19,366 nucleotides of DNA from JBNJGT01 sp964473285 (lineage in GTDB: Archaea; Nanobdellota; Nanobdellia; Woesearchaeales; JACJVW01). Positions within the stretch are counted from its first letter, which is position 1. Each line of letters opens with the position of its first letter. Positions 13,498 through 19,366 of the stretch are shown here, piece after piece. The DNA is taken from assembly GCA_964473285.1 (NCBI GenBank), contig CAYYOI010000028.1:1-19366 (forward strand), in the 5' to 3' direction. The notes under the pieces were generated by a model. The model was not told the origin of the DNA. It made no database searches and was given only the letters and a program-made list of their open reading frames with translations. Made by a program: the position numbers and the translations under genes.

Positions 13498-14502
13498 ATG
13501 GATTTGAAAGAGCAATTACAAGGTAATGTCTTCACAGACATAATTGGCCAGAAAGAGACAAAAGAGCAGCTAAAGTCAGCTCTTCTCATGTCACATCATA
13601 TGATAATAGTGGGAACACCAGGCATTGGTAAGACCACACTAGCAAAAAATGTTGCAGAGCTCCTTCCTACTCTTGAGCTTAGTGAGTGTGCTTATCATTG
13701 CCATCCTGATAATCCGGTATGCCCATTCTGCAAGCAGGGAGAAAACAAGACACAAAATGTTCCAGGCAGGGATAGGTTTGTGCGTATACAGGGAAGCCCG
13801 GACCTTAGTGTTGAAGACCTAATCGGAGATATTGACCCTATAAAAGCCCTTCAGTTCGGACCCATGTCAATTGAGGCATTCACACCAGGAAAGATATTCA
13901 AGGCAAATAACGGCGTGCTATTTTTTGACGAGTTGAATCGCTGCCCTGAGAAATTGCAGAACGCCTTACTTCAGATTCTCGAGGAAGGGGTTGCTACAGT
14001 TGGCGGTTATGATATTGACTTTCCGGCAAACTTCATTTTTATAGGAACAATGAATCCAGAAGATTCTTCCACAGAAAAGATATCTGATGTATTCCTTGAC
14101 AGGGTTGATTTGATTTATATGACCCACCCTGAATCACTCCAGTTCGAGCAGGAGATAATCCAGAAAAAAGGTAATGTCCTGGATGTAAGGTTTCCTGAAG
14201 ACTTACAGTCAACAATGCTCAAGTTCATCCGCCAGTTCAGGTCTTCAGATAAGCTTGAGAAAGTACCCAGTGTCCGTGCCTCCCTCAGCCTTTATGAGAG
14301 GAGCCAGGCGAATGCATACCTTTCCGGAAGCGACACTGTCAGGTTTAGGGATATCGAACGCGCAATAGTCTCAGTACTCTCGCACAGGATAACCATGAAA
14401 CCTTCGGTAAAGTACCTTCAGGATCCTGTTGACTTTGTAAAGAAAGAGCTTAATGACTTTATGCAAAAGGAAAAGATCAGCTCGGAAGGGGATGATCCCT
14501 GA
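13498..14502 (+). CDS. MoxR/ChlI-like AAA+ ATPase
   Basis: A 334-residue AAA+ protein. Walker A is GTPGIGKTT (39-47), Walker B LFFDELN (141-147), and sensor 1 lies in GTMNPED (183-189). The order resembles the magnesium-chelatase I subunit and MoxR proteins. A Cys/His-rich insert (about 64-80, CAYHCHPDNPVCPFC) could bind zinc and is seen in archaeal members. Such ATPases act with a VWA protein to insert metals or remodel protein complexes; the VWA partner is next. No chelatase H subunit or porphyrin gene is present, so chlorophyll-type chelation is unlikely. It has its own leaderless promoter and overlaps the VWA gene by 11 nt. Confidence 0.92.
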   Translation: MDLKEQLQGNVFTDIIGQKETKEQLKSALLMSHHMIIVGTPGIGKTTLAKNVAELLPTLELSECAYHCHPDNPVCPFCKQGENKTQNVPGRDRFVRIQGSPDLSVEDLIGDIDPIKALQFGPMSIEAFTPGKIFKANNGVLFFDELNRCPEKLQNALLQILEEGVATVGGYDIDFPANFIFIGTMNPEDSSTEKISDVFLDRVDLIYMTHPESLQFEQEIIQKKGNVLDVRFPEDLQSTMLKFIRQFRSSDKLEKVPSVRASLSLYERSQANAYLSGSDTVRFRDIERAIVSVLSHRITMKPSVKYLQDPVDFVKKELNDFMQKEKISSEGDDP

Positions 14503-15676
14503 AATTGGGGATCAAGAGATGCAGCCTTCTTCTGCCGCAGAGGAAGCAGAAGGCAGTCTTGAATTCCAGACAGAAGAAGACAAGCTGATGCATTCTGTGC
14601 TTGAGCATGATGATAATACAGTAAAGGATGGAAAACTCCTCTCTGATGTACTAAATCAGGGTTTCTCTTCATTCACACCTGACATGATGTTTGATTCTCT
14701 CACAAAGGATTTTGCCACCACAAAACAGATATATGGCGAAAAGCTCATCCGCCTTGTAACAGGTTATGACGCTAACTATGTCCGGAAGAACATCAATATA
14801 CCTGAGTTCCAGCGCGAACTCAACGAGCGTATGCAGAAGAAAGCCGAGGATCTAAAGAAAGAAGGATACTTTGATGTCAATAATCAGATGACTGACAAAG
14901 GAGTCTATCTTGCATCACTAATCCTCTATACTGAAGAACTTGATAACCTCATCCCAAAAGGGATTTTTGGTGAAAAGATTCATAAAAAGACACACAATGA
15001 CGGGGTCATAGATAACACACGCCTTTTCAAAAAAGGTGACTCCTATCGTGACCTTGCCATGCGAAGTTCTCTCAGACAGGCAATCAAGAGGCAGCACAAA
15101 AGCCTGCAGAAAGAAGACCTTCGTGTTGACGAGAAAAAAAGCAAAGGGTCAATCAATATTATCTATGCAATGGATGCCTCAGGTTCTATGAAAGGGAAGA
15201 AGATAGAGGCTGCAAAAAAAGCAGGTATAGCCCTTGCTTTCAAGGCAATAGAAAAGAAAGATCCTGTTGGCTTGATCGTCTTTGGGACTGAGATAAAAGA
15301 GACAGTAGAACCAACCCTTGATTTCAGAAAACTCCTGAAGAAAATTACCCCTGTAACAGCATCAAAGCAGACAAACCTGACTGACACAATCAGGAAAGCA
15401 GTGACTCTTTTTCCAGGTGGGAAAGCCACAAAACACCTTACCCTTCTGACAGATGCAGTTCCAACTGTTGGAACTGACCCTAACCAGGAGGTCCTTGAGG
15501 CAGTATCCCTTGCCCGCAACAGTGGCATAACAGTCTCCCTTATTGGCATTAACCTGGATAAGGACGCAATCTCATTTGCAGAAAAAATAACCGCAATCGG
15601 AGAAGGAAAGCTTTTTGTCCTCCGTGACCTTGAGAACCTTGACAAGATAATCCTTGAGGACTATCACAGCCTTTAA
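14492..15676 (+). CDS. VWA-domain (ChlD-like) partner of the MoxR ATPase
   Basis: A 394-residue protein. A charged N-terminal half (to about 215) has no recognised domain. A von Willebrand factor A domain follows with a complete MIDAS: DASGS (Asp228, Ser230, Ser232), a threonine in KQTNLTDT and Asp321 in LLTDAVP. It resembles the D subunit of metal chelatases and the VWA partners of MoxR proteins, which bind metal and deliver substrates to the ATPase. Several starts are possible. The ATG at 14492 is preceded directly by GGAAGGGG and gives a short overlap with the ATPase; an in-frame ATG at 14519 is the alternative. Confidence 0.88.
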   Translation: MIPEIGDQEMQPSSAAEEAEGSLEFQTEEDKLMHSVLEHDDNTVKDGKLLSDVLNQGFSSFTPDMMFDSLTKDFATTKQIYGEKLIRLVTGYDANYVRKNINIPEFQRELNERMQKKAEDLKKEGYFDVNNQMTDKGVYLASLILYTEELDNLIPKGIFGEKIHKKTHNDGVIDNTRLFKKGDSYRDLAMRSSLRQAIKRQHKSLQKEDLRVDEKKSKGSINIIYAMDASGSMKGKKIEAAKKAGIALAFKAIEKKDPVGLIVFGTEIKETVEPTLDFRKLLKKITPVTASKQTNLTDTIRKAVTLFPGGKATKHLTLLTDAVPTVGTDPNQEVLEAVSLARNSGITVSLIGINLDKDAISFAEKITAIGEGKLFVLRDLENLDKIILEDYHSL

Positions 15677-15716
15677 TTAAGCAGGATACTCTCAAGGTGA
15701 CATATTTCTATATTAT

Positions 15717-15740
15717 ATAGATTCCAGTAATATAATCTAT
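15717..15740. repeat. inverted repeat overlapping the phosphoesterase promoter
   Basis: ATAGATT (15717-15723) and AATCTAT (15734-15740) form a 7-bp inverted repeat with a 10-base spacer, touching the TATA box. It could be an operator or the weak terminator of the VWA gene. Confidence 0.35.
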
Positions 15741-15746
15741 TTAAAT
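15739..15746 (+). promoter_or_regulatory. TATA box of the metallophosphoesterase
   Basis: ATTTAAAT centred about 26 bp before the ATG at 15768, which implies a leaderless mRNA. Confidence 0.55.
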
Positions 15747-15767
15747 TAAATTTGCATTCTTTGGATA

Positions 15768-16361
15768 ATGAAGATTCTTGCAGTGGCAGATCCCCATGGA
15801 GATGCAAAAGCCATGGTAGAGATAAAGAAGAAAGCCAAAGAAGCAGAGCTTATTCTTGTTGCAGGAGATTTTACCCTTTTTGAGCATGATATCAAGCGTA
15901 TAATGAAGGAATATGACCAGCTCAAGAAACCTGTGCTGATGATTCAGGGAAATCATGAGGATCCGCATATTGTAAAGAAACTCTGTGAAAAATCAAAAAA
16001 TCTTATTTATGCTGATGAGACAATCTACGAACATGACGGTTTACAAGTGATAAGCATAGAAGGGAACGGATTTCTTCAGCATGATGAATACTTTGAGCAG
16101 ATTGCAGATATTCTCAAAGTTGCAATCGATCCAAAGAAGAAGCTTATCCTCCAGACCCATGCACCACCCTATAATACTAAATGCGATAAGATATGGGATG
16201 GTGACCATTGTGGTAATGAGAGCATACGCAAATTCATAGAAGAAGTCCAGCCTCTTATTGCGATTTGCGGACACATACACGAGAACAATAATACCGAAGA
16301 CAAGATCAGGAAGACCAGGGTTATAAATCCCGGTCCTAAAGGAAGGATCCTTGAAGTTTAG
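15768..16361 (+). CDS. Icc-related metallophosphoesterase
   Basis: A 197-residue calcineurin-like phosphoesterase. The metal-binding blocks are all present: Asp8/His10 in ADPHGD, Asp34 in AGDFT, Asn62/His63 in GNHED, His131 in THAPP, and His169/His171 in GHIHE. The compact size and order fit the predicted phosphoesterases related to Icc (COG2129). Substrate is unknown; candidates are cyclic nucleotides or phosphodiesters. It stands alone and overlaps the end of the convergent Taw1 gene by 4 nt. Confidence 0.92.
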   Translation: MKILAVADPHGDAKAMVEIKKKAKEAELILVAGDFTLFEHDIKRIMKEYDQLKKPVLMIQGNHEDPHIVKKLCEKSKNLIYADETIYEHDGLQVISIEGNGFLQHDEYFEQIADILKVAIDPKKKLILQTHAPPYNTKCDKIWDGDHCGNESIRKFIEEVQPLIAICGHIHENNNTEDKIRKTRVINPGPKGRILEV

Positions 16362-17302
16362 AACTCCATGATCCGTCCATCAAAATCCTCTCTCATCAAT
16401 AATACCACTCTTGATTCTTCTTTTTCGTCAATGACCTTATAACCTGAGGAGTCAGCAATCTCTTCAGCAAAAGCCCGTACCTCATTATGACGTGGCATGT
16501 TCTCTATTGAAAGTCTTAATCTGGAGCTTCCAACAAACATGTAGGCCTTGACCTCCACGAAAAGCGGATCAGCTTTCCTTATAAGCTTAGCCCATCCTTC
16601 AACATCAGTCATGTTTATTCCTTTTAGGAGTGTAAGCCTCACTGTTGTTCGTGTTTTGTCTTTAAGGGTTGCAAGAATCTTGAGGCTCTGCTGGAATCTT
16701 TCCCACGCATCTGTAAGCATAGAATTATCTATCCTCTCGTAAAGCTCCTTGTTGGGAGCATCAATGGATAAGTAAAGCTGTGTAGGTGGATGCAATGAAC
16801 GAATCTTTTCAGGCTCAAGTCCGTTGCTTACAACAAAAGTGGTCTTTCCCATCGCATGGATCTCATCGATAAGTTCGTTCAGCTTTGGATAAAGTGTTGG
16901 TTCACCACTGAGTGAGATGGCAAAATGCATTGGCTCCTGTGCTTCCTTTAGCTTTTCAGGATTTACCTTATCATTTCCTCCAAACCCTGATATAAGCTTT
17001 TGCTGTTGCTTGATACTGTTCCTTACAATCTCTTTAGGATCATCCAGATTCTCTTTCATTTCAATTCCTATTGTATCTTCCAGTGATCTCCAGCAGAATA
17101 TGCATCTGTTGTGGCAGTAACCAATGGTTGGTGTCATCTGACAGCACAGGTGTGAGCGGATTCCATAGAACTTTTGCTTGTAACAGTATCCCTCATCCAG
17201 CATACTTTTCTTTGCCCATGTGCATATCTTTACTGCAGAATGCTCTCCTGCAAATCCATATTGCTGTTTTTCAAGCAATTCTTTCATCTCAGTACTAACC
17301 AT
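16358..17302 (-). CDS. taw1: tRNA 4-demethylwyosine synthase (radical SAM)
   Basis: A 314-residue archaeal TYW1/Taw1. It joins pyruvate carbons to N1-methylguanosine-37 of tRNA-Phe to form the tricyclic wyosine base. The radical SAM motif is CHNRCIFC (Cys63, 67, 70). The N-terminal cysteines Cys27, Cys40 and Cys53 match the spacing of the second cluster ligands described for Pyrococcus TYW1. SLSGEPTLYPKL and FVVSNGL are typical SAM-site segments. The ATG at 17302 sits at the leaderless position from the TATA box at 17325-17332. Its presence supports an archaeal source; the methylase and later wyosine enzymes are outside the window. Confidence 0.95.
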   Translation of the reverse strand: MVSTEMKELLEKQQYGFAGEHSAVKICTWAKKSMLDEGYCYKQKFYGIRSHLCCQMTPTIGYCHNRCIFCWRSLEDTIGIEMKENLDDPKEIVRNSIKQQQKLISGFGGNDKVNPEKLKEAQEPMHFAISLSGEPTLYPKLNELIDEIHAMGKTTFVVSNGLEPEKIRSLHPPTQLYLSIDAPNKELYERIDNSMLTDAWERFQQSLKILATLKDKTRTTVRLTLLKGINMTDVEGWAKLIRKADPLFVEVKAYMFVGSSRLRLSIENMPRHNEVRAFAEEIADSSGYKVIDEKEESRVVLLMREDFDGRIMEF

Positions 17303-17324
17303 ATCAAAAGGAGGAGATGCATGA

Positions 17325-17332
17325 TATTTAAA
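17325..17332 (-). promoter_or_regulatory. TATA box of taw1
   Basis: TTTAAATA on the minus strand, centred 26 bp before the ATG at 17302. It lies in front of the divergent hypothetical gene and rules against a longer start for that gene at 17321. Confidence 0.6.
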
Positions 17333-17365
17333 TGTAAAGGAAAAACACTAGAAAGAGCCAAAACC

Positions 17366-17374
17366 TATTTAAAT
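17366..17374 (+). promoter_or_regulatory. TATA box of the hypothetical gene at 17396
   Basis: TATTTAAAT centred about 26 bp before the ATG at 17396. It lies back to back with the taw1 promoter, 33 bp away. Confidence 0.55.
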
Positions 17375-17395
17375 GTCAATTTTTTTATCAATCAT

Positions 17396-17914
17396 ATGGA
17401 AATCAGTCACGTATTAGAAAGACTCAAGGAAAGTGAGGCATTCAAGGGATGGGACTCAAAAGGATATTATCTTGCTCATTTTTTCAAGATGATGGATGAT
17501 GCAAACATCAATTCATGGCAGGTTGGTTATTTCAACCCCGAATCAGAAAATATGGTCACCTTCATCATTGACGGAAATGATGTAAGCCTTATCTCGGATG
17601 CAGAAGTGTTCAAGAAACCCGACACATCTATAAAAGAACTTGACCTTGACTCTGTAAAGGTTGGATGGGAAGCATGTCTTGAGAAGGCACAGAATTTCCT
17701 GAAGGAAAACCACCACCAGGAACAGATGCAAAAGATTTTCTTCATACTCCAGAGCCTTCCGATGGGAGTGGTATATAACATAACTTTTCTCACCAAGAGT
17801 TTCAATACCATAAACCTAAAAGTCTCTGCAGAGACAGGAGACATCCTGCAGCACACCAAAGAATCCCTGATGGACATGGCTCGTTTTGAGAAAGGTGAAA
17901 AAGGAGAACACTAA
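17396..17914 (+). CDS. hypothetical protein, possibly DPANN-type
   Basis: A 172-residue soluble protein with no signal peptide. A helical N-terminus (MEISHVLERLKESEAF, YLAHFFKMMDD) leads into WQVGYFNPESENMVTFII, then a segment with EVFKKPDTSIKELDLDSVKV. The C-terminal half VVYNITFLTKSFNTINLKV followed by SAETGDIL resembles a PepSY-like hairpin. From memory, similar hypothetical proteins occur in DPANN archaea, but I cannot verify this. No catalytic motif is seen. The ATG at 17396 is chosen for its TATA spacing. An in-frame ATG at 17321 after AGGAGG would add 25 residues but lies upstream of the predicted start of transcription. Confidence 0.7.
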   Translation: MEISHVLERLKESEAFKGWDSKGYYLAHFFKMMDDANINSWQVGYFNPESENMVTFIIDGNDVSLISDAEVFKKPDTSIKELDLDSVKVGWEACLEKAQNFLKENHHQEQMQKIFFILQSLPMGVVYNITFLTKSFNTINLKVSAETGDILQHTKESLMDMARFEKGEKGEH

Positions 17915-17939
17915 CATATATTTTCTACCTCCAAGGTCT

Positions 17940-17947
17940 TTTTATAT
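17940..17947 (+). promoter_or_regulatory. TATA box of the dUTPase gene
   Basis: TTTTATAT centred 26 bp before the ATG at 17969, another leaderless start. Confidence 0.6.
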
Positions 17948-17968
17948 CAGTTAGGATAGTAAGTATAT

Positions 17969-18388
17969 ATGGACTTGCTCGTCGAAAAGATAGATAAGGA
18001 CATATCACTTCCCTCTTATTCTTATCCTACAGATGCAGGCCTTGATCTGCCCTCAGCAGAAACTATGACTCTGCAGCCTAATGAGAAAAGAGTACTCAAA
18101 ACAGGTCTCAGGTTTGCAATTCCCGAAGGTCATGTAGGGCTGGTATGGGATCGTAGTGGCATTGCCGCAAAATACACAGTTCACTGTCTTGCAGGAGTCA
18201 TAGATTCTCATTATCGTGGAGAGCTTGGTGTGGTGATGATCAATCTTTCTGATATGCCCTTTGAGATTAAAAAAGGGGATCGCATAGCACAATTGCTCAT
18301 ACAGCCCGTTGTCCAGTGCAATATCATTGAGGATAAGCTTGATGAGACTGAACGCAACCAGGGCGGTTTTGGAAGTACAGGGAGGTGA
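17969..18388 (+). CDS. dut: dUTP diphosphatase (trimeric dUTPase)
   Basis: A 139-residue trimeric-fold dUTPase that hydrolyses dUTP to dUMP and diphosphate. All five motifs are visible: DAGLDL (22-27), DRSG (61-64), GVIDSHYRGE (76-85, with Asp79 and Tyr82), GDRIAQLL (103-110), and the C-terminal RNQGGFGSTGR (129-139). The conserved tyrosine and the glycine-rich C-terminal motif V favour dUTPase over a dCTP deaminase. It keeps uracil out of DNA and supplies dUMP for thymidylate. Thymidylate kinase lies nearby on the opposite strand. The stop codon is inside the Shine-Dalgarno site of the next small ORF. Confidence 0.95.
   Translation: MDLLVEKIDKDISLPSYSYPTDAGLDLPSAETMTLQPNEKRVLKTGLRFAIPEGHVGLVWDRSGIAAKYTVHCLAGVIDSHYRGELGVVMINLSDMPFEIKKGDRIAQLLIQPVVQCNIIEDKLDETERNQGGFGSTGR
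18381..18388 (+). promoter_or_regulatory. Shine-Dalgarno site of the small ORF after dut
   Basis: GGAGGTGA overlaps the dut stop codon and ends 4 nt before the ATG at 18393. Such a strong site argues that the tiny downstream frame is translated. Confidence 0.65.
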
Positions 18389-18392
18389 AAAG

Positions 18393-18506
18393 ATGGGAAA
18401 CATAAGCTACAATACCATAAAAAACAATTCAAAACTAGAGAAGTTCTTTGAAGAAGATTTAAATAAGACCGAGGATTCTCAGAAACCATGGTCAAAAAAA
18501 AGCTAA
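18393..18506 (+). CDS. 37-aa small protein downstream of dut
   Basis: A 37-residue, charged peptide (MGNISYNTIKNN at the start, KPWSKKS at the end) with no recognised domain. Its strong ribosome binding site and its 4-nt distance from dut suggest it is translated with dut. Its last codons run over an eight-A tract (18494-18501). A minus-one shift there would fuse it to the overlapping ORF at 18488 and give a 75-residue protein. It may thus be the front half of a single protein. Confidence 0.5.
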   Translation: MGNISYNTIKNNSKLEKFFEEDLNKTEDSQKPWSKKS

Positions 18507-18619
18507 CAACTCTTTCGCGTGGTCTGCAGCACGCAACCCTTTATTGGGTACATAGTTCTTATGTTTCAAGTGGATTAGCAGAAGAATATCTCAATGGGGA
18601 TCTTCTCTATGGGATGTGA
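18488..18619 (+). CDS. 43-aa small protein overlapping the thymidylate kinase end
   Basis: A 43-residue frame, MVKKKLTTLSRGLQHATLYW at the start and SGLAEEYLNGDLLYGM at the end. It has a balanced, protein-like composition with mixed aromatic and polar residues. It overlaps the previous small ORF by 19 nt and the convergent thymidylate kinase by 13 nt. No clear ribosome binding site precedes its ATG, so it is more likely coupled to, or fused by frameshifting with, the upstream ORF. No family recognised. Confidence 0.5.
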   Translation: MVKKKLTTLSRGLQHATLYWVHSSYVSSGLAEEYLNGDLLYGM

Positions 18620-19266
18620 TTCCATATCTTTTCATGTATCTCTTCAATATCCATGATCTTTCCTTCTTTCATGCATTCAATCTTTATCCACCCAAATTTC
18701 TCTGATATCTCATTATAGGTCTTTTCAGCTTTTTTCAGATGGCTTATGTCCTTTTCATGTATATCAGCAGTATCATCTTTTATATAGGTGCGCAACATCT
18801 TCTTCTTGACCAGTTCCTGTCCTATCTCCGCTGGAACATGAAGGTATATTATAGCTGTTGGTCTTGGTATTCCGAAGATCTCATGTTCAAGGTGATCCAG
18901 CCACTTAAGATATCTTTCTCTTTTCGAAGGGTCATCAATCTTTGAGGCTTGATGTCCCATGTTGCTTGATACATACCTGTCTGCAATCACCACTTTCCCT
19001 TTATCCAGCCATCTCCTGATCTTGAAACTTGCATCATACCTGTCACAGGCATAGAATATTGATGCCCTGTAAGGGCCCACCTCTTCAGCACTACCATAGG
19101 TGCCGTTCAGGTATTCCTTTATGAGCCCTGATGAATTTCTTTCATACTGAGGAAAATCAATGGTTTCTACCTCATGACCCTCTTTTTCAAATCTCTCCCT
19201 TAATTTTCTTGTCTGGGTTCCTTTTCCTGACCCATCAGTCCCCTCTATAACGAATAATCTTTGCAT
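18607..19266 (-). CDS. tmk: thymidylate kinase
   Basis: A 219-residue dTMP kinase. The P-loop GTDGSGKGTQ (9-18), FPQYERN (38-44) and the DRY motif in IADRYVSSN (95-103) are in the expected positions. The lid region near 149-165 carries VKKKMLRTYI. It phosphorylates dTMP to dTDP with ATP. The start at MQRLFVIEG lies at the leaderless position from a TATA box at 19289-19296. It converges on the dut gene and the two small ORFs. Confidence 0.95.
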   Translation of the reverse strand: MQRLFVIEGTDGSGKGTQTRKLRERFEKEGHEVETIDFPQYERNSSGLIKEYLNGTYGSAEEVGPYRASIFYACDRYDASFKIRRWLDKGKVVIADRYVSSNMGHQASKIDDPSKRERYLKWLDHLEHEIFGIPRPTAIIYLHVPAEIGQELVKKKMLRTYIKDDTADIHEKDISHLKKAEKTYNEISEKFGWIKIECMKEGKIMDIEEIHEKIWNHIP

Positions 19267-19288
19267 ATCTTTTTCTCAGGTTAGGTAG

Positions 19289-19296
19289 TTTATATA
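19289..19296 (-). promoter_or_regulatory. TATA box of thymidylate kinase
   Basis: TATATAAA on the minus strand, centred 26 bp before the ATG at 19266. Confidence 0.6.
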
Positions 19297-19324
19297 TCTT
19301 AAGGACTTTCCAGGGAGTTTTTCT

Positions 19325-19355
19325 AAAAAATCTGCTTTAGGCTTCCAGCCTAAGG
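19325..19355 (-). terminator. terminator of a minus-strand gene beyond the right edge
   Basis: GCCTAAGG (19348-19355) pairs with CTTTAGGC (19335-19342) around a 5-base loop, an 8-bp stem with one G-T pair. On the minus strand it is followed after four bases by six T (19330-19325). It would end a transcript entering from the right, just ahead of the thymidylate kinase promoter. Confidence 0.55.
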
Positions 19356-19366
19356 AAAGTTAGCAA

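Noticed and set aside
15163..15645. 160-aa minus-strand frame inside the VWA gene
   Set aside because: It mirrors the VWA domain codons and has no recognisable motif; the plus-strand MIDAS motifs are intact.
13498..15676. Magnesium chelatase for bacteriochlorophyll
   Set aside because: The I-like and D-like proteins are present, but no H subunit or tetrapyrrole gene is nearby; MoxR-VWA is the safer reading.
13368..15702. AAGGTGACA present both in the operon terminator and after the VWA gene, as a shared regulatory site
   Set aside because: A 9-base match in two copies with no common placement relative to promoters is likely chance.
1..19366. CRISPR arrays, tRNA or rRNA genes, insertion sequences
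   Set aside because: I found no regularly spaced repeats, cloverleaf with a convincing T-arm, rRNA-like block, transposase or terminal inverted repeats.

Overview
The window reads as a compact archaeal chromosome segment. Archaeal markers are an ADP-forming acyl-CoA synthetase, the wyosine enzyme Taw1, an archaeal-type Prx6 peroxiredoxin and TATA-box promoters. At most promoter-proximal genes the TATA box centre lies about 26 bp upstream of the ATG, which implies leaderless mRNAs; this geometry was used to choose several starts. Gene content (single-domain CheY proteins, small lipoproteins, DPANN-like hypothetical proteins) would fit a Woesearchaeota/Pacearchaeota-like or neighbouring euryarchaeal lineage, but the sequence alone does not settle this. 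I see no tRNA, rRNA, CRISPR array, transposase or phage gene.

Left part (about 1-4830) is a sensory region. It has a small S26-like signal peptidase (minus), then a minus-strand pair made of a PhnD-type lipoprotein and a methyl-accepting chemotaxis transducer. Divergent to this pair is a small HxlR-like winged-helix regulator that shares one TATA element with it. Two tandem, about 69% identical CheY-type receivers follow, each with its own leaderless promoter. No CheA, CheW or ABC permease is present here. The 254-bp gap at 618-871 holds only the promoter of the signal-peptidase-like gene; I see nothing else in it.

The middle part begins with the fused ADP-forming acyl-CoA synthetase (energy metabolism), facing a Glu/Gln-rich SurA-N-like lipoprotein. 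Then comes a tightly packed nine-gene plus-strand operon (7721-13327): a DUF5320-like protein, a CDF metal transporter with a C-terminal zinc ribbon, a DUF134 HTH protein, a Mrp-type ATPase lacking its CxxC, a tandem NifX/NafY-type protein, Prx6, and two MinD-ferredoxin ATPases separated by a GIY-YIG (DUF123) protein. Eight of the nine genes overlap a neighbour on at least one side and the only gap is 3 nt. It looks like a metal/Fe-S/redox handling module; no nitrogenase is present. A structured 3' region with a terminator-like hairpin closes it.

Right part (13498-19366): a MoxR/ChlI-like AAA+ ATPase plus VWA (ChlD-like) pair, a metallophosphoesterase, Taw1 (minus), a hypothetical DPANN-like protein, dUTPase followed by two overlapping tiny ORFs at an A8 tract, and thymidylate kinase (minus). 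dUTPase and thymidylate kinase together point to dTTP supply. A hairpin plus T-run at the right edge looks like the terminator of a minus-strand gene that lies outside the window.
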